Shown: piece after piece, positions 1 through 8,954 of the stretch | Numbering within the stretch: the first letter of the stretch is position 1 | How the letters are laid out: every line of letters begins with the position of its first letter | NCBI RefSeq assembly: GCF_047501535.1 | Contig: NZ_JAZDRJ010000010.1 | Span: forward strand, 113,157-177,156 | DNA length: 64,000 bases | Direction of reading: 5' to 3' | DNA from: Yanghanlia sp047501535 | GTDB lineage: Bacteria; Pseudomonadota; Gammaproteobacteria; Burkholderiales; Burkholderiaceae_B | Notes under the pieces: generated by a model | What the model saw: only the letters and a program-made list of their open reading frames with translations | Databases searched by the model: none | Told to the model about the DNA's origin: nothing | Program-made: the position numbers and the translations under genes

Positions 1-18
1 AACTGGAGACCATGAACC

Positions 19-705
19 ATGGATGTTGTCTTGCCCGCCGTCGTTTCTCTCGGCCTTATTCTCTTGTCCTACCTGCTGGGCTCCATACCGTTTGCCGTGG
101 TTATCAGCCGCTTGATGGGCCTGCAGGACCCTCGCAGCTTTGGCTCCGGCAACCCGGGAGCTACTAACGTGCTGCGCACGGGTAACAAGAAAGCCGCTGT
201 GCTGACGCTGTTTGGCGACGCTTTCAAAGGGTGGCTGGCCGTTGTGTTGGCCGCCTATATCAGCCAACGCTTGGGGTTATCTGTTGCTGTGGTGGCGGCA
301 TGCGCGGTAGCGGCCTTTATAGGCCATGTGTATTCGTTATTCCTGAAATTCAAGGGTGGCAAAGGCGTAGCCACAGCACTGGGTGTGTTGCTGGCGCTTG
401 AACCTTGGCTGGCTTTCGTAGTGGCGGGCTCATGGCTGGTCATTGCTTTTGCCAGCCGCTATTCTTCGCTTGCATCGGTAATGGCAGCCGCGCTGGCTCC
501 CATTTACTACATCATGGGCGGCAAGGTCATCTGGCCTTTGCACATATCGTACGCGGCCGCCATTTTGCTGATTTCCGTCCTCGTGCTTTACCGCCACAAA
601 CAGAATATTGCGCGTTTGCTGCAAGGCAAAGAAAGCCGCATTGGCGGCGGCAAATCACAGGTTCCGCCTCCGCCGCCGGCTGGCCGCAAGAAAGGGCGCC
701 GCTAG
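19..705 (+). CDS. plsY: Acyl-phosphate:glycerol-3-phosphate acyltransferase PlsY
   Basis: PlsY is an inner-membrane enzyme that moves an acyl group from acyl-phosphate to glycerol-3-phosphate, the first step of phospholipid synthesis. The 228-residue protein shows the family motifs in order: GSIP at 21-24, GSGNPGATN at 42-50, GDAFKG at 66-71 and a GH...KFKGGKGVAT block near 101-119. Hydrophobic stretches fit a multi-pass membrane protein. The C-terminus carries a Pro-run and a basic tail (PPPPPAGRKKGRR), slightly longer than usual. The ATG at 19 is used; the ATG at 12 lies in another frame. The gene is convergent with tsaD, with a hairpin between them. Identification is secure. Confidence 0.95.
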   Translation: MDVVLPAVVSLGLILLSYLLGSIPFAVVISRLMGLQDPRSFGSGNPGATNVLRTGNKKAAVLTLFGDAFKGWLAVVLAAYISQRLGLSVAVVAACAVAAFIGHVYSLFLKFKGGKGVATALGVLLALEPWLAFVVAGSWLVIAFASRYSSLASVMAAALAPIYYIMGGKVIWPLHISYAAAILLISVLVLYRHKQNIARLLQGKESRIGGGKSQVPPPPPAGRKKGRR

Positions 706-725
706 GCTGGTGTCGCTTACCTCAC

Positions 726-768
726 AGGCGTCGTGTTAGAGGCACCGCACAGGTGCCTCGCAACGCCT
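726..768. terminator. Bidirectional hairpin between plsY and tsaD
   Basis: GAGGCACC (739-746) and GGTGCCTC (752-759) form a perfect 8-bp stem with a 5-nt loop. AGGCGT and ACGCCT add an outer helix. It sits between convergent stop codons, so it probably ends both transcripts. There is no clear T-run. Confidence 0.55.
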
Positions 769-1825
769 ACTGTTTGCTGCATTCGCTCTGGATGCAGACA
801 TCTTCGAGGTTCCACCGCGGACGGATCGTAAAGGCATGACTGTCGTCGGATAAATCCACCAGCCCCGCCTTCACTCTCTGTGCGGCGGCAAAGGCAATCA
901 TGGCGCCATTATCAGTACAGAATTCCAATGGTGGAAAAAACACTTCCCCACCCTTGCGACGCATGGCTTCAGTCAGGTGCTGACGCAAGTGCCGGTTAGC
1001 GCCCACCCCGCCAGCCACCACCAGCCGTTTGACGCCTGCCTGCGACACCGCCTTTAGCGATTTAGCTGCCAAGACATCGACGATGGCAGATTCAGTCGCG
1101 GCGGCCAGATCGGCCAAATGCGTGTCGGACAGTGCACCGTGCTCCCTTTCAAGCGCACGCACGCGTGTCAACACAGCGGTTTTAAGGCCGCTGAAGCTAA
1201 AGTCGAGATCGCCGCTGTGCAGCATGGGGCGCGGTAATTCATGCAATGCCGCGTTCCCCTGTTCGGCCAAACGCGACAACGCCGGCCCGCCTGGGTAGCC
1301 AAGCCCCATCAGTTTGGCGCTTTTATCGAAGGCTTCGCCCGCTGCATCATCCAAGGTTTCGCCCAATAAGCTGTATCGACCTACCCCGTCGACCTGCATC
1401 AGCTGCGTATGCCCGCCTGACACCAGCAAGGCCACAAAAGGGAACTCAGGACGCGGCTGAGCCAGTAAAGGAGACAGTAAGTGGCCTTCCAGGTGATGCA
1501 CGGGAATCGCCGGCCGCTGCAATGACCAGGCGATGGCCTGAGCCACACTGGCGCCCACGAGCAAGGCGCCTGCCAGCCCCGGGCCTGCGGTATAAGCCAC
1601 CGCCCCGATGTCTTCCAGACGGACTCCTGCCTGCCTCAATACCTGACGAGTCAGGGGAATGACACGGCGGATATGGTCACGCGATGCCAGCTCGGGAACA
1701 ACGCCACCGTACTCACGGTGCATGTCAATCTGACTGTGCAAAGCATGGGCAAGCAAACCACGCTCCGTGCAAACCAGGGCAACACCGGTTTCATCGCAGG
1801 AGCTTTCAAAGCCAAGAATAATCAT
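767..1825 (-). CDS. tsaD: tRNA threonylcarbamoyltransferase TsaD (Gcp/Kae1 family)
   Basis: TsaD transfers the threonylcarbamoyl group onto A37 of ANN-decoding tRNAs, working with TsaB, TsaE and TsaC. The 352-residue length is typical. Residues 7-13 (ESSCDET) begin the ASKHA fold. The metal-binding HxxxH is at H111 and H115 (HHLEGH). A GGVGAN motif lies in the C-terminal half. ATG start at 1825. The gene runs divergently from the downstream purine permease, and the 203-bp spacer between them must hold both promoters. Identification is secure. Confidence 0.95.
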   Translation of the reverse strand: MIILGFESSCDETGVALVCTERGLLAHALHSQIDMHREYGGVVPELASRDHIRRVIPLTRQVLRQAGVRLEDIGAVAYTAGPGLAGALLVGASVAQAIAWSLQRPAIPVHHLEGHLLSPLLAQPRPEFPFVALLVSGGHTQLMQVDGVGRYSLLGETLDDAAGEAFDKSAKLMGLGYPGGPALSRLAEQGNAALHELPRPMLHSGDLDFSFSGLKTAVLTRVRALEREHGALSDTHLADLAAATESAIVDVLAAKSLKAVSQAGVKRLVVAGGVGANRHLRQHLTEAMRRKGGEVFFPPLEFCTDNGAMIAFAAAQRVKAGLVDLSDDSHAFTIRPRWNLEDVCIQSECSKQ

Positions 1826-2028
1826 GATTTAGTGTCGACAGGCCAGCGCCCTGCCTGATTGATTGCGCGTTTACACGCTGCTGTCAAGCGAATCCGCAAC
1901 GCAGCATGGCGAGCGCAGGCGCCGTAGGTCAATGTGCGATTCAGTTCAACAGAACCCTGAGGAAAGCCGTAGAATTCAGTCTGCATTTTACCGCCTACCT
2001 TCTGATTCGCTATCCGGAGTCTCTTTTC

Positions 2029-3321
2029 ATGCTCGAACGACTATTCAGGCTGCGTGAGCACGGTACCGATGCCCGCACCGAAGTGCTGGCCGGTGTCACC
2101 ACCTTCCTGACCATGGCCTACATTATTTTCGTCAACCCCGAGATTCTGTCGAGCACCGGCATGGACAGAGATGCCGTATTCGTAGCGACTTGCCTGGCGG
2201 CCGCCTTGGGTTCGCTGATTATGGCTTTTGTGGCCAACTGGCCGGTCGGCATGGCCCCGGGTATGGGTCTCAATGCTTTTTTCGCTTTCACCGTCGTAGG
2301 TGCCCTGGGCTACAGTTGGCAGCAAGCGCTGGGAGCCGTCTTTATTTCCGGCGTCATCTTTCTCATCATCACGATTACAGGCATCAGGACCTGGCTGATT
2401 GCAGGCATTCCTTCTTCCCTGCGTTCGGCCATTGCTGCCGGTATCGGGCTTTTTCTGGCCATTATCGCCCTGACCACATCCGGCATTGTAGTGGCCAACC
2501 CCGCTACCAAAATCGCGCTGGGCGACCTGACTCAACCCGCCCCACTCTACACAATTTTAGGGTTCTTCATTATTGCCTCGCTCGACGCGCTACGCATTAA
2601 AGGAGCGATTCTGATCGGTATTCTGGTGGTCACTGTACTTTCCATGATTCTGGGCCACAACACCTTCTCCGGGTTGTTGTCAGCGCCACCCAGCCTGGCG
2701 CCCACTTTTCTACAACTGGACATTGTTGGCGCACTGCACACCGGCTTTGTCCATGTCATTCTGGTGCTTGTACTGGTTGAGGTGTTCGATGCCACCGGCA
2801 CAATGATAGGCGTAGCAAAACGTGCTGGCCTGATTTCCGATGGCCACCCCGGCCGCCTGAACCGCGCCTTGCTGGCCGACAGCACAGCCATTGTGACGGG
2901 TTCCATGTTGGGTACTAGCAGTACCACAGCCTATGCTGAAAGCGCCGCAGGCGTTCAGGCGGGTGGGCGCACCGGCCTGACAGCGCTTACTGTCGCACTA
3001 TTATTCTTGCTCGCTTTGTTCTTTTCGCCGCTAGCAGGTTCAGTACCCTCTTACGCTACCGCTCCTGCCCTGCTATACGTGGCCGGCCTGATGATGCGGG
3101 AAATTACTTACATCGATTGGGATGATGTGACGGAAGCCACCCCCGCGGCGCTTACCGCTCTTATGATGCCGTTTACCTATTCCATCGCTAATGGGCTGGC
3201 TTTCGGCTTTATCAGTTATGTCATGTTGAAGGTGGCCACCGGGCGCTGGCGCGATGCTCACCCTGCCAGTTACACGGTTGCGTTGTTATTTGCAATCAAG
3301 TTTTCTTTATTTCCAGACTGA
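2029..3321 (+). CDS. NCS2-family (AzgA-like) purine permease
   Basis: A 430-residue multi-pass permease of the nucleobase-cation symporter-2 / AzgA-PbuG branch, which takes up hypoxanthine, guanine or adenine by proton symport. The N-terminus (LFRLREHGTDARTEVLAG, then TFLTMAYIIFVNPEIL) and the later GSMLGTSSTTAYAESAAG segment are characteristic of the branch. An in-frame ATG exists at 1906, but the ATG at 2029 is preferred because GGAG lies about 9 nt upstream and homology begins there. Substrate specificity cannot be told from sequence. It diverges from tsaD. Confidence 0.9.
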   Translation: MLERLFRLREHGTDARTEVLAGVTTFLTMAYIIFVNPEILSSTGMDRDAVFVATCLAAALGSLIMAFVANWPVGMAPGMGLNAFFAFTVVGALGYSWQQALGAVFISGVIFLIITITGIRTWLIAGIPSSLRSAIAAGIGLFLAIIALTTSGIVVANPATKIALGDLTQPAPLYTILGFFIIASLDALRIKGAILIGILVVTVLSMILGHNTFSGLLSAPPSLAPTFLQLDIVGALHTGFVHVILVLVLVEVFDATGTMIGVAKRAGLISDGHPGRLNRALLADSTAIVTGSMLGTSSTTAYAESAAGVQAGGRTGLTALTVALLFLLALFFSPLAGSVPSYATAPALLYVAGLMMREITYIDWDDVTEATPAALTALMMPFTYSIANGLAFGFISYVMLKVATGRWRDAHPASYTVALLFAIKFSLFPD

Positions 3322-3367
3322 TTACACCGTCACCTTTTTGCAATCGTTAGATACAATGTCGAAGCTT

Positions 3368-3395
3368 TTGCTTTTTTAGCTAAAAACACTATAAG
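3368..3395 (+). promoter_or_regulatory. Candidate promoter giving a leaderless GTG start
   Basis: TTGCTT (3368-3373), a 16-bp spacer and TATAAG (3390-3395) resemble a sigma70 promoter. Transcription would start near 3402, about 3 nt before the GTG at 3405, and no Shine-Dalgarno is visible. The element is predicted only. Confidence 0.35.
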
Positions 3396-3404
3396 AATTT
3401 TATT

Positions 3405-6101
3405 GTGCCGCCAGTACTTTCTCCGGTAGGCCGGAACTACAAGGGTCTCTGGCTTCCAATCATTTTTTTGGCGCTCGGTCTGCTCCTGACGACCGCCGCT
3501 TTCCACCAAACACAGCGACTGGTCGGGCAGGAACAGCAAACGGTATTGAATGCGCAAGCCTATCGCATGCGCAATATCCTGACCATGCACATCCTGCAGC
3601 ACGCCGACGCCCTGCGTGCATATCAGGCCGAATTCGCAGCCCGGCCACTGATATCTGATGATGCGTTTAAGCGCATGGCTGGGGCGCTCAAGCTGCAAGA
3701 GCGCTTGCCCGGCCTTTACGCCATCGGTTATGTTCGGCGCAATGACGGGAAAGATAACACCAACAAGAGCTTTCTCTGTCATTATCTGTTCTTGCATGGC
3801 CCCTCAGCACTGCAACTCAGCCCAGGCATTCCCATTGACGACCCCGTGCGGGAAGAAGCGCTGATTCGCGCGCGCAATACGGGAAAAATGGCGGCGACCG
3901 CCCCGGTACACTCGGCGGTTGACCCTAGCCACCCCGACACCTTGATGATATTTCTGCCGCTGTATTACGGTGGTGTGATACCGGATACACTGGCCGCACG
4001 CCAGCGTAATTTTTCAGGAGCGGTGTTTGCTTCGATACAGCCCGACCTGCTGCTGGCCTCCATGCTCGATCAGAGCGGTGAAACCAGCGCCACCGCCCGG
4101 CTGCGGTTCGACGACTACACCGACGGCACTTTGCTCGACATCCCCATGGCGACGTTTGCGGAAAGCATCGAGCCCGAACCTGTTTCTCTACAGCAAGCAC
4201 AAGTCCAGTTACCCCTTTTCCTGGCTGGCACCCGTTGGATACTCGACATCACCATGGAGCCCACCGCGTCGCGTTCGCAACGGTGGCTCCCTTGGAGCAT
4301 ACTGGCTATTGGCATACTGCTGTCGCTGCTAGGAGCCCTGATTATCGTCAGGCTGCAAAAAGCCCGTGAAAGAAGCATGCATAGCGCCACACAGGATAGA
4401 AGCCTGCGTCGCCAGGCGGAAGCCGCCTTGCACCTGAGGCAGCGTGCCATCGAAGCGAGCGCCAATGCCATCCTTATCACGAGCGCAACGAAGCTTGGTT
4501 ATCCGGTCGAGTATGTAAACCCCGCCTTTGAACGCATGACAGGCTACTCAGCCGATGAAATCATCGGTCAGAGCCTGCGTATCATGCATGGTTCTGATAC
4601 GGAGCAAGAGGGCCTGGAAGAGCTGCAACGCATTCTGGCCGAACAGCGGGAAGGCCAAGCGACACTGCGTAACTACCACAAAAACGGGCAGCTTTACTGG
4701 ACACGCGTTCACATTGCTCCGGTACGCGACGAAACGGGCGTAGTCACGCATTTCGTGGCAGCCAAGTACGATATCACTCAGGCCCGTCGCTACCGCGAAA
4801 GTCTGGAGTTCCAGGCCTGGCACGATGCTCTGACCCAGTTGCCTAACCGTCATGCCCTACGTGCGCGACTCACCGAAGCCATCCAGAACTACAAGCCGGG
4901 CGACCCGCCTTTCTGGGTTGCTTTTCTGGATCTCGACAATTTCAAACTGATGAACGATTCTCTGGGCCACACACTGGGTGACCTTGCCTTGCAACAGATT
5001 GCCAAGCGACTCCAGGAGACCCTGCATGACGGCGACATGGTGGCGCGTCGTGGGGGCGATGAGTTCGTTTTCATCCTGTTTGATAATGCCCCGCCCCGCA
5101 ATGCGGTGGCAACGCTAAGCCGCATCATGTCGGCCATAACGCGCCCACTATCTTTGAACGATCAGCGCTTCTACCCGTCGGGCAGTGTAGGAATCGCCAT
5201 TCACCCCAAAGACGGCAATGACCCGGAAATTCTGATCAAACACGCCGACATGGCTATGTATCAAGCCAAGCAGCAAGGGCGCAACAACTATCAGTTTTTC
5301 AGCTCAGCCTTGCACGAACAGGCCATGGAACGCGTCCAACTGGAGGCCGATCTCCGGGCTGCGCTAGACAATAACGAATTCGAGCTTCACTATCAGCCAC
5401 AGCTAAACCTGCACGACGGTGAAATGCGAAGTATGGAAGCACTGGTGCGTTGGCGCCACCCTACTCGCGGTCTTATTCCTCCAGGCAGTTTCATTCCTCT
5501 GGCGGAAGAAACCGGGCTCATCGTGCGCCTGGGCGAATGGGTGCTGCGTACGGCATGCCAACAAATTGCTGCATGGCGTGAAGCTGGCCTGCCGCCCCTA
5601 CGCGTGGCGGTCAACCTTTCGGCCCGCCAATTCAACCATCGCGATCTTCCCATAATGATTCGCTGCGTCTTGCAAGACAACATGCTTGACCCGCAACAGC
5701 TGGAACTTGAAGTCACTGAGTCTTTGCTTGTCGACGACGTCAAGGCCGCCAGCGCCATTCTGGAGCGCCTCAAGCGATTGGGAGTGATGCTATCGCTCGA
5801 TGATTTTGGCACGGGTTATTCCAGCTTGGCGCAACTCAAGCGCTTTCCCATCGACATCTTGAAGATTGATCGTTCCTTCGTTTCCGATATCTCGGACAGC
5901 GGCGACACCATTGTGCGCACCATTATCAAGCTGGCGCACAATCTGGGCCTGACCGCAGTGGCCGAGGGCGTTGAGACGGCAGAACAAAAAGCGTTCTTAA
6001 AAGAACATGGGTGTGATGTGATACAGGGTTACTACATCAGCCGCCCCTTGCCCGCCGAAGAGTTCGAGACATGGATGCGCCAGCATTATGCTGCATCGTG
6101 A
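3405..6101 (+). CDS. Membrane CHASE-PAS-GGDEF-EAL cyclic-di-GMP signalling protein
   Basis: This 898-residue sensor probably makes and/or degrades c-di-GMP in response to a periplasmic signal. Order of parts: TM helix at about 15-33, periplasmic CHASE-like domain to about 280, second TM helix at about 294-316, PAS domain at about 343-460, GGDEF domain with an intact GGDEF near 550-554, and EAL domain with EALVRWRHP near 677. The EAL part also has DDFGTGYSSL and KIDRSF, which belong to active phosphodiesterases. The stretch before GGDEF reads HDGDMVARR, so the RxxD product-inhibition site lacks its Arg. The start is GTG without a Shine-Dalgarno. The ligand is unknown. Confidence 0.9.
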   Translation: MPPVLSPVGRNYKGLWLPIIFLALGLLLTTAAFHQTQRLVGQEQQTVLNAQAYRMRNILTMHILQHADALRAYQAEFAARPLISDDAFKRMAGALKLQERLPGLYAIGYVRRNDGKDNTNKSFLCHYLFLHGPSALQLSPGIPIDDPVREEALIRARNTGKMAATAPVHSAVDPSHPDTLMIFLPLYYGGVIPDTLAARQRNFSGAVFASIQPDLLLASMLDQSGETSATARLRFDDYTDGTLLDIPMATFAESIEPEPVSLQQAQVQLPLFLAGTRWILDITMEPTASRSQRWLPWSILAIGILLSLLGALIIVRLQKARERSMHSATQDRSLRRQAEAALHLRQRAIEASANAILITSATKLGYPVEYVNPAFERMTGYSADEIIGQSLRIMHGSDTEQEGLEELQRILAEQREGQATLRNYHKNGQLYWTRVHIAPVRDETGVVTHFVAAKYDITQARRYRESLEFQAWHDALTQLPNRHALRARLTEAIQNYKPGDPPFWVAFLDLDNFKLMNDSLGHTLGDLALQQIAKRLQETLHDGDMVARRGGDEFVFILFDNAPPRNAVATLSRIMSAITRPLSLNDQRFYPSGSVGIAIHPKDGNDPEILIKHADMAMYQAKQQGRNNYQFFSSALHEQAMERVQLEADLRAALDNNEFELHYQPQLNLHDGEMRSMEALVRWRHPTRGLIPPGSFIPLAEETGLIVRLGEWVLRTACQQIAAWREAGLPPLRVAVNLSARQFNHRDLPIMIRCVLQDNMLDPQQLELEVTESLLVDDVKAASAILERLKRLGVMLSLDDFGTGYSSLAQLKRFPIDILKIDRSFVSDISDSGDTIVRTIIKLAHNLGLTAVAEGVETAEQKAFLKEHGCDVIQGYYISRPLPAEEFETWMRQHYAAS

Positions 6102-6253
6102 AATGTGTTCAGAATATCAGCCTCGCCATTCACCACCTTTTACCGTCGGAATACGATTTGCACCTAGGCGCGTGGTCAAGTCCTGTTGCACTACGCAGGT
6201 TTCCGTTATGGCGGCAGATGCCTGAGCGTATACACTGGCAGTTGACATGAACA

Positions 6254-6282
6254 GGCGGCATGCTTTCATGCCGCCTTTTTTT
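6254..6282 (+). terminator. Intrinsic terminator just before the thioredoxin gene
   Basis: GGCGGCAT (6254-6261) pairs perfectly with ATGCCGCC (6268-6275) around a 6-nt loop, followed by seven T (6276-6282). It lies about 150 nt after the c-di-GMP gene and 17 nt before the thioredoxin ATG. It could end the upstream transcript or act as an attenuator in the thioredoxin leader. Confidence 0.75.
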
Positions 6283-6299
6283 ATGAGGACAGACTGCCC

Positions 6300-6680
6300 A
6301 TGACAACCATTGATTTGAACAAAGACACATTCCAGGAGGCCATTGACGGCGACAAACCGTTGATCGTGGACTTCTGGGCGCCATGGTGCGGGCCGTGCAA
6401 GACCTTTGGTCCTATCTTTGAAGCTGAAGCTGCAGAGCACCCAGACATCACATTCGCCAAGATCAATACCGAAGACCAGCCTGAAATCGCCGAGGCCTTG
6501 GGTATCCGTTCAATTCCCACACTTATGGTATTCCGCGAGCGCGTTCTGCTGTTCCGTCAGGCAGGCGCCCTGGCCCGCCAGCAACTCTCGCAGTTGGTCA
6601 GCCAGATCAAGGAGGTGGACATGGAGAAGGTCCACGCTGAGATGGCTGCTGCACAGAACAACGCGCCTGACCGCGAGTAA
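6300..6680 (+). CDS. Thioredoxin-family protein
   Basis: A 126-residue cytoplasmic dithiol oxidoreductase. The active site is WCGPC with C30 and C33, preceded by the usual DFWAP, and the cis-proline loop IRSIPT lies near residue 74. No signal peptide is seen, so it acts in the cytoplasm. A tail of about 20 charged or Ala-rich residues (KEVDMEKVHAEMAAAQ...) extends beyond the standard fold. It sits alone behind a terminator-like hairpin, and its 3' end overlaps that of the convergent yigZ gene by 74 bp. It is probably an accessory thioredoxin rather than the housekeeping TrxA, judging from the divergent C-terminal half. Confidence 0.9.
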   Translation: MTTIDLNKDTFQEAIDGDKPLIVDFWAPWCGPCKTFGPIFEAEAAEHPDITFAKINTEDQPEIAEALGIRSIPTLMVFRERVLLFRQAGALARQQLSQLVSQIKEVDMEKVHAEMAAAQNNAPDRE

Positions 6681-7230
6681 GGTCGATAATCAGTGCCGCC
6701 ACCTCGGCGGCACGTTCTTGAGGAACGGCCAGCAGCCAGTTGGCCCCTTCGCCATCGAATGACTCTTCAGCAATTCGCACACCCTGTGCAGCGAAACGCG
6801 ACTGCAGCAGCGCCACATCAGAAAACGGGCAACTGCACTTCAGCAAGGTTTCTTCGACGATTTCGACCTTATCCGCCAGGCGCAGGCATTGCGCCGCCAC
6901 CCCGCCGTAGGCGCGCACCAGCCCGCCCGAACCCAGTTTGATACCGCCGAACCAGCGTATTACCAGCACCGCAACCTGATCGCATTGCTGGCCTTCTATG
7001 GCCTGCAACATAGGGCGCCCCGCCGTGCCCCCCGGTTCGCCGTCGTCGTTAAAACGATATTCTTGACCGATACGATACGCCCAACAGTTATGCGTGGCGT
7101 CGGGCACTTGGTGTTCGGCAAAAAACGCCATGGCCTCGGCAGCAGTCTGCACTGGTGCGGCCAGCGCCAGGAAGCGACTCTTTTTAATGAGTTCTTCATA
7201 ACGGGCAATTCCAGTGAGGGTATATGTCAT
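6607..7230 (-). CDS. yigZ: YigZ/IMPACT-family protein (UPF0029)
   Basis: About 207 residues. The N-terminal domain has the UPF0029/IMPACT signature: KKSRFLALAAPV, DATHNCWAYRIG, DDGEPGGTAGRPML and VLVIRWFGGIKLGSGGLVRAYG. A shorter C-terminal ferredoxin-like domain follows. The family's biochemical role is not settled; eukaryotic IMPACT relatives act on translational control. The ATG at 7230 is preferred over the TTG two codons upstream. The last 25 or so codons, ending in a Pro-rich tail, run antisense through the end of the thioredoxin gene. It lies 18 nt downstream of ybiT and is probably co-transcribed with it. Confidence 0.88.
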   Translation of the reverse strand: MTYTLTGIARYEELIKKSRFLALAAPVQTAAEAMAFFAEHQVPDATHNCWAYRIGQEYRFNDDGEPGGTAGRPMLQAIEGQQCDQVAVLVIRWFGGIKLGSGGLVRAYGGVAAQCLRLADKVEIVEETLLKCSCPFSDVALLQSRFAAQGVRIAEESFDGEGANWLLAVPQERAAEVAALIIDLTRGQARCSVQQPSQRGPSPCPPP

Positions 7231-7248
7231 AGGCAATGCAGCATGCGG

Positions 7249-8853
7249 CTACGACTCAATGCCGCGTGAGCTGAGGTAATCTTCGTAACCGCCCATGTAG
7301 TCGACAATTTCGCCATCCGGCAAAATTTCGATCACACGAGTGGCCAGCCCGGAAACAAACTCGCGGTCATGCGAGACAAAAAACAGCGTACCCTTGTAGA
7401 GATCCAGCGCGTACTGCAAAGACTCGATGGATTCCATATCCAGATGGTTGGTGGGCTCGTCCAGCAGCATGACATTATGGCGCCCCAACATCAGCCTTCC
7501 AAACGTCATGCGGTTTTTTTCACCGCCCGACAGCACCGAAACCGATTTGCTAATGTCATCACCCGAAAACAGCAAGCGGCCCAGCACCGAACGCAAGGCT
7601 TGATCGTCGTCGCCTGGCTGGCGGTATTCTCCCAGCCAGTCGAATAGATTGAGATCGGTCTCGAATTGGTCGGAGACATCCTGCGCCATGTAGCCCAAAT
7701 CGGCCGCATCAGACCATTTCACACTGCCGGAATCCGGCTGAAGGTCGCCCGCCAACAAGCGCAGCAACGTGGTTTTACCCACACCATTGGCACCAATGAT
7801 GGCCACTTTCTGTCCCGCCTCCAATGTCAGCGAGAAGTTTTTGATGACCTGATGGCTGTCATAGCCCTTGCTCAGGTCTTTCACCGTTACCGCCTGACGA
7901 TGCAGAACCTTGTTTTGTTCAAAACGAATATAGGGATGAACACGGGAAGATGGCTTGACCTCAACCGTGGATGCCTTAATGCGGTCGATCTGCTTCAAAC
8001 GCGATGTCGCCTGGCGCGACTTGGACTTGTTGGCAGCAAAGCGGCGCACAAAATCCTGTAGTTCAGCCACCCTCTCTTTGGCCCGTGAGTTGGCGGCGGA
8101 AACGCGCTCACGGGCTTCGGCCGCCGCCAGCATGTATTCATCGTAATTCCCAGGGTACAGACGCAGTTCCCGGTAATCCAGATCGGCCATGTGTGTGCAG
8201 ACTTCGTTCAAGAAGTGGCGGTCGTGGCTAATGATGATCATGGTGCTCTGATACGAGTTAAGCACGCCTTCCAGCCAGCGGATGGTATTGATGTCCAGGT
8301 TGTTAGTGGGCTCGTCCAGCAGCAGGACATCGGGGTTGGAGAACAAAGCCTGGGCCAGAAGCACACGCAGTTTCCAACCAGGCGCCACCTCGCTCATGGG
8401 CACATTATGCTGCTCAACCGGAATTTCCAGGCCCAACAACAGTTCACCCGCACGCGCTTCGGCGGTATAGCCGTCGTATTCCGCGAATTTAGCCTCCAAT
8501 TCGGCGGCCCGCATGTAGTCGTCTTCGGTGGCCTCAAGGTTGGCATAAATGGCGTCGCGCTCAGACATCGCGGCCCACATCTCCTCATGCCCCATCATGA
8601 CGACGTCCAGCACCCGCACGTCTTCGTAGGCGAATTGATCTTGCCGCAACTTACCCAGCCGCACGCCGGGGTCAAGCGCAACATTACCGGCGGAAGGCTC
8701 AAGGTCGCCACCGATAATCTTCATAAAGGTCGATTTGCCCGAACCATTGGCGCCAATCAGGCCATAACGATTTCCCTCCCCGAACTTGACGCTGACATTC
8801 TCGAATAAGGGCTTGGCGCCGAATTGAATGGTGAGGTTGGAAGTGGTGATCAC
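7249..8853 (-). CDS. ybiT: ABC-F family ATPase YbiT
   Basis: A 534-residue soluble twin-ATPase of the ABC-F class, which acts on ribosomes rather than in transport. Walker A motifs are GANGSGKST (34-42) and GANGVGKTT (second half). Each half has a DEPTNNLD or DEPTNHLD Walker B, and the linker between them is charged. The opening (TSNLTIQFGAKPLFENVS) and the DGYTAEARAGELLLGL segment match the YbiT subfamily rather than EttA or Uup. The start codon is GTG at 8853. A T-tailed terminator for ldcA separates it from the upstream gene. Confidence 0.9.
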   Translation of the reverse strand: MITTSNLTIQFGAKPLFENVSVKFGEGNRYGLIGANGSGKSTFMKIIGGDLEPSAGNVALDPGVRLGKLRQDQFAYEDVRVLDVVMMGHEEMWAAMSERDAIYANLEATEDDYMRAAELEAKFAEYDGYTAEARAGELLLGLEIPVEQHNVPMSEVAPGWKLRVLLAQALFSNPDVLLLDEPTNNLDINTIRWLEGVLNSYQSTMIIISHDRHFLNEVCTHMADLDYRELRLYPGNYDEYMLAAAEARERVSAANSRAKERVAELQDFVRRFAANKSKSRQATSRLKQIDRIKASTVEVKPSSRVHPYIRFEQNKVLHRQAVTVKDLSKGYDSHQVIKNFSLTLEAGQKVAIIGANGVGKTTLLRLLAGDLQPDSGSVKWSDAADLGYMAQDVSDQFETDLNLFDWLGEYRQPGDDDQALRSVLGRLLFSGDDISKSVSVLSGGEKNRMTFGRLMLGRHNVMLLDEPTNHLDMESIESLQYALDLYKGTLFFVSHDREFVSGLATRVIEILPDGEIVDYMGGYEDYLSSRGIES

Positions 8854-8870
8854 TGGATGCTGGACTCTAG

Positions 8871-8904
8871 AAAAAAGGGGTAAAACCTTCTATTTTACTC
8901 CCTT
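8871..8904 (-). terminator. Intrinsic terminator after ldcA
   Basis: On the minus strand AAGGGAGTAAAA pairs with TTTTACCCCTT (one bulge), followed by a run of T (the A-run at 8871-8876 of the plus strand). It lies about 50 nt past the ldcA stop and before the ybiT start. Confidence 0.7.
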
Positions 8905-8954
8905 AGTTAAAAATTCCGAATCACAGCACGAGACGTGCCTACACAGCCGCGCTG

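Noticed and set aside
1906..2028. N-terminal extension of the purine permease
   Set aside because: The extra 41 codons have no similarity to the family and lack a ribosome-binding site, while the ATG at 2029 has one.
2041..2535. 164-codon minus-strand frame inside the permease gene, and many similar frames elsewhere
   Set aside because: These are high-GC shadow frames of real genes with no domains and no ribosome-binding sites.
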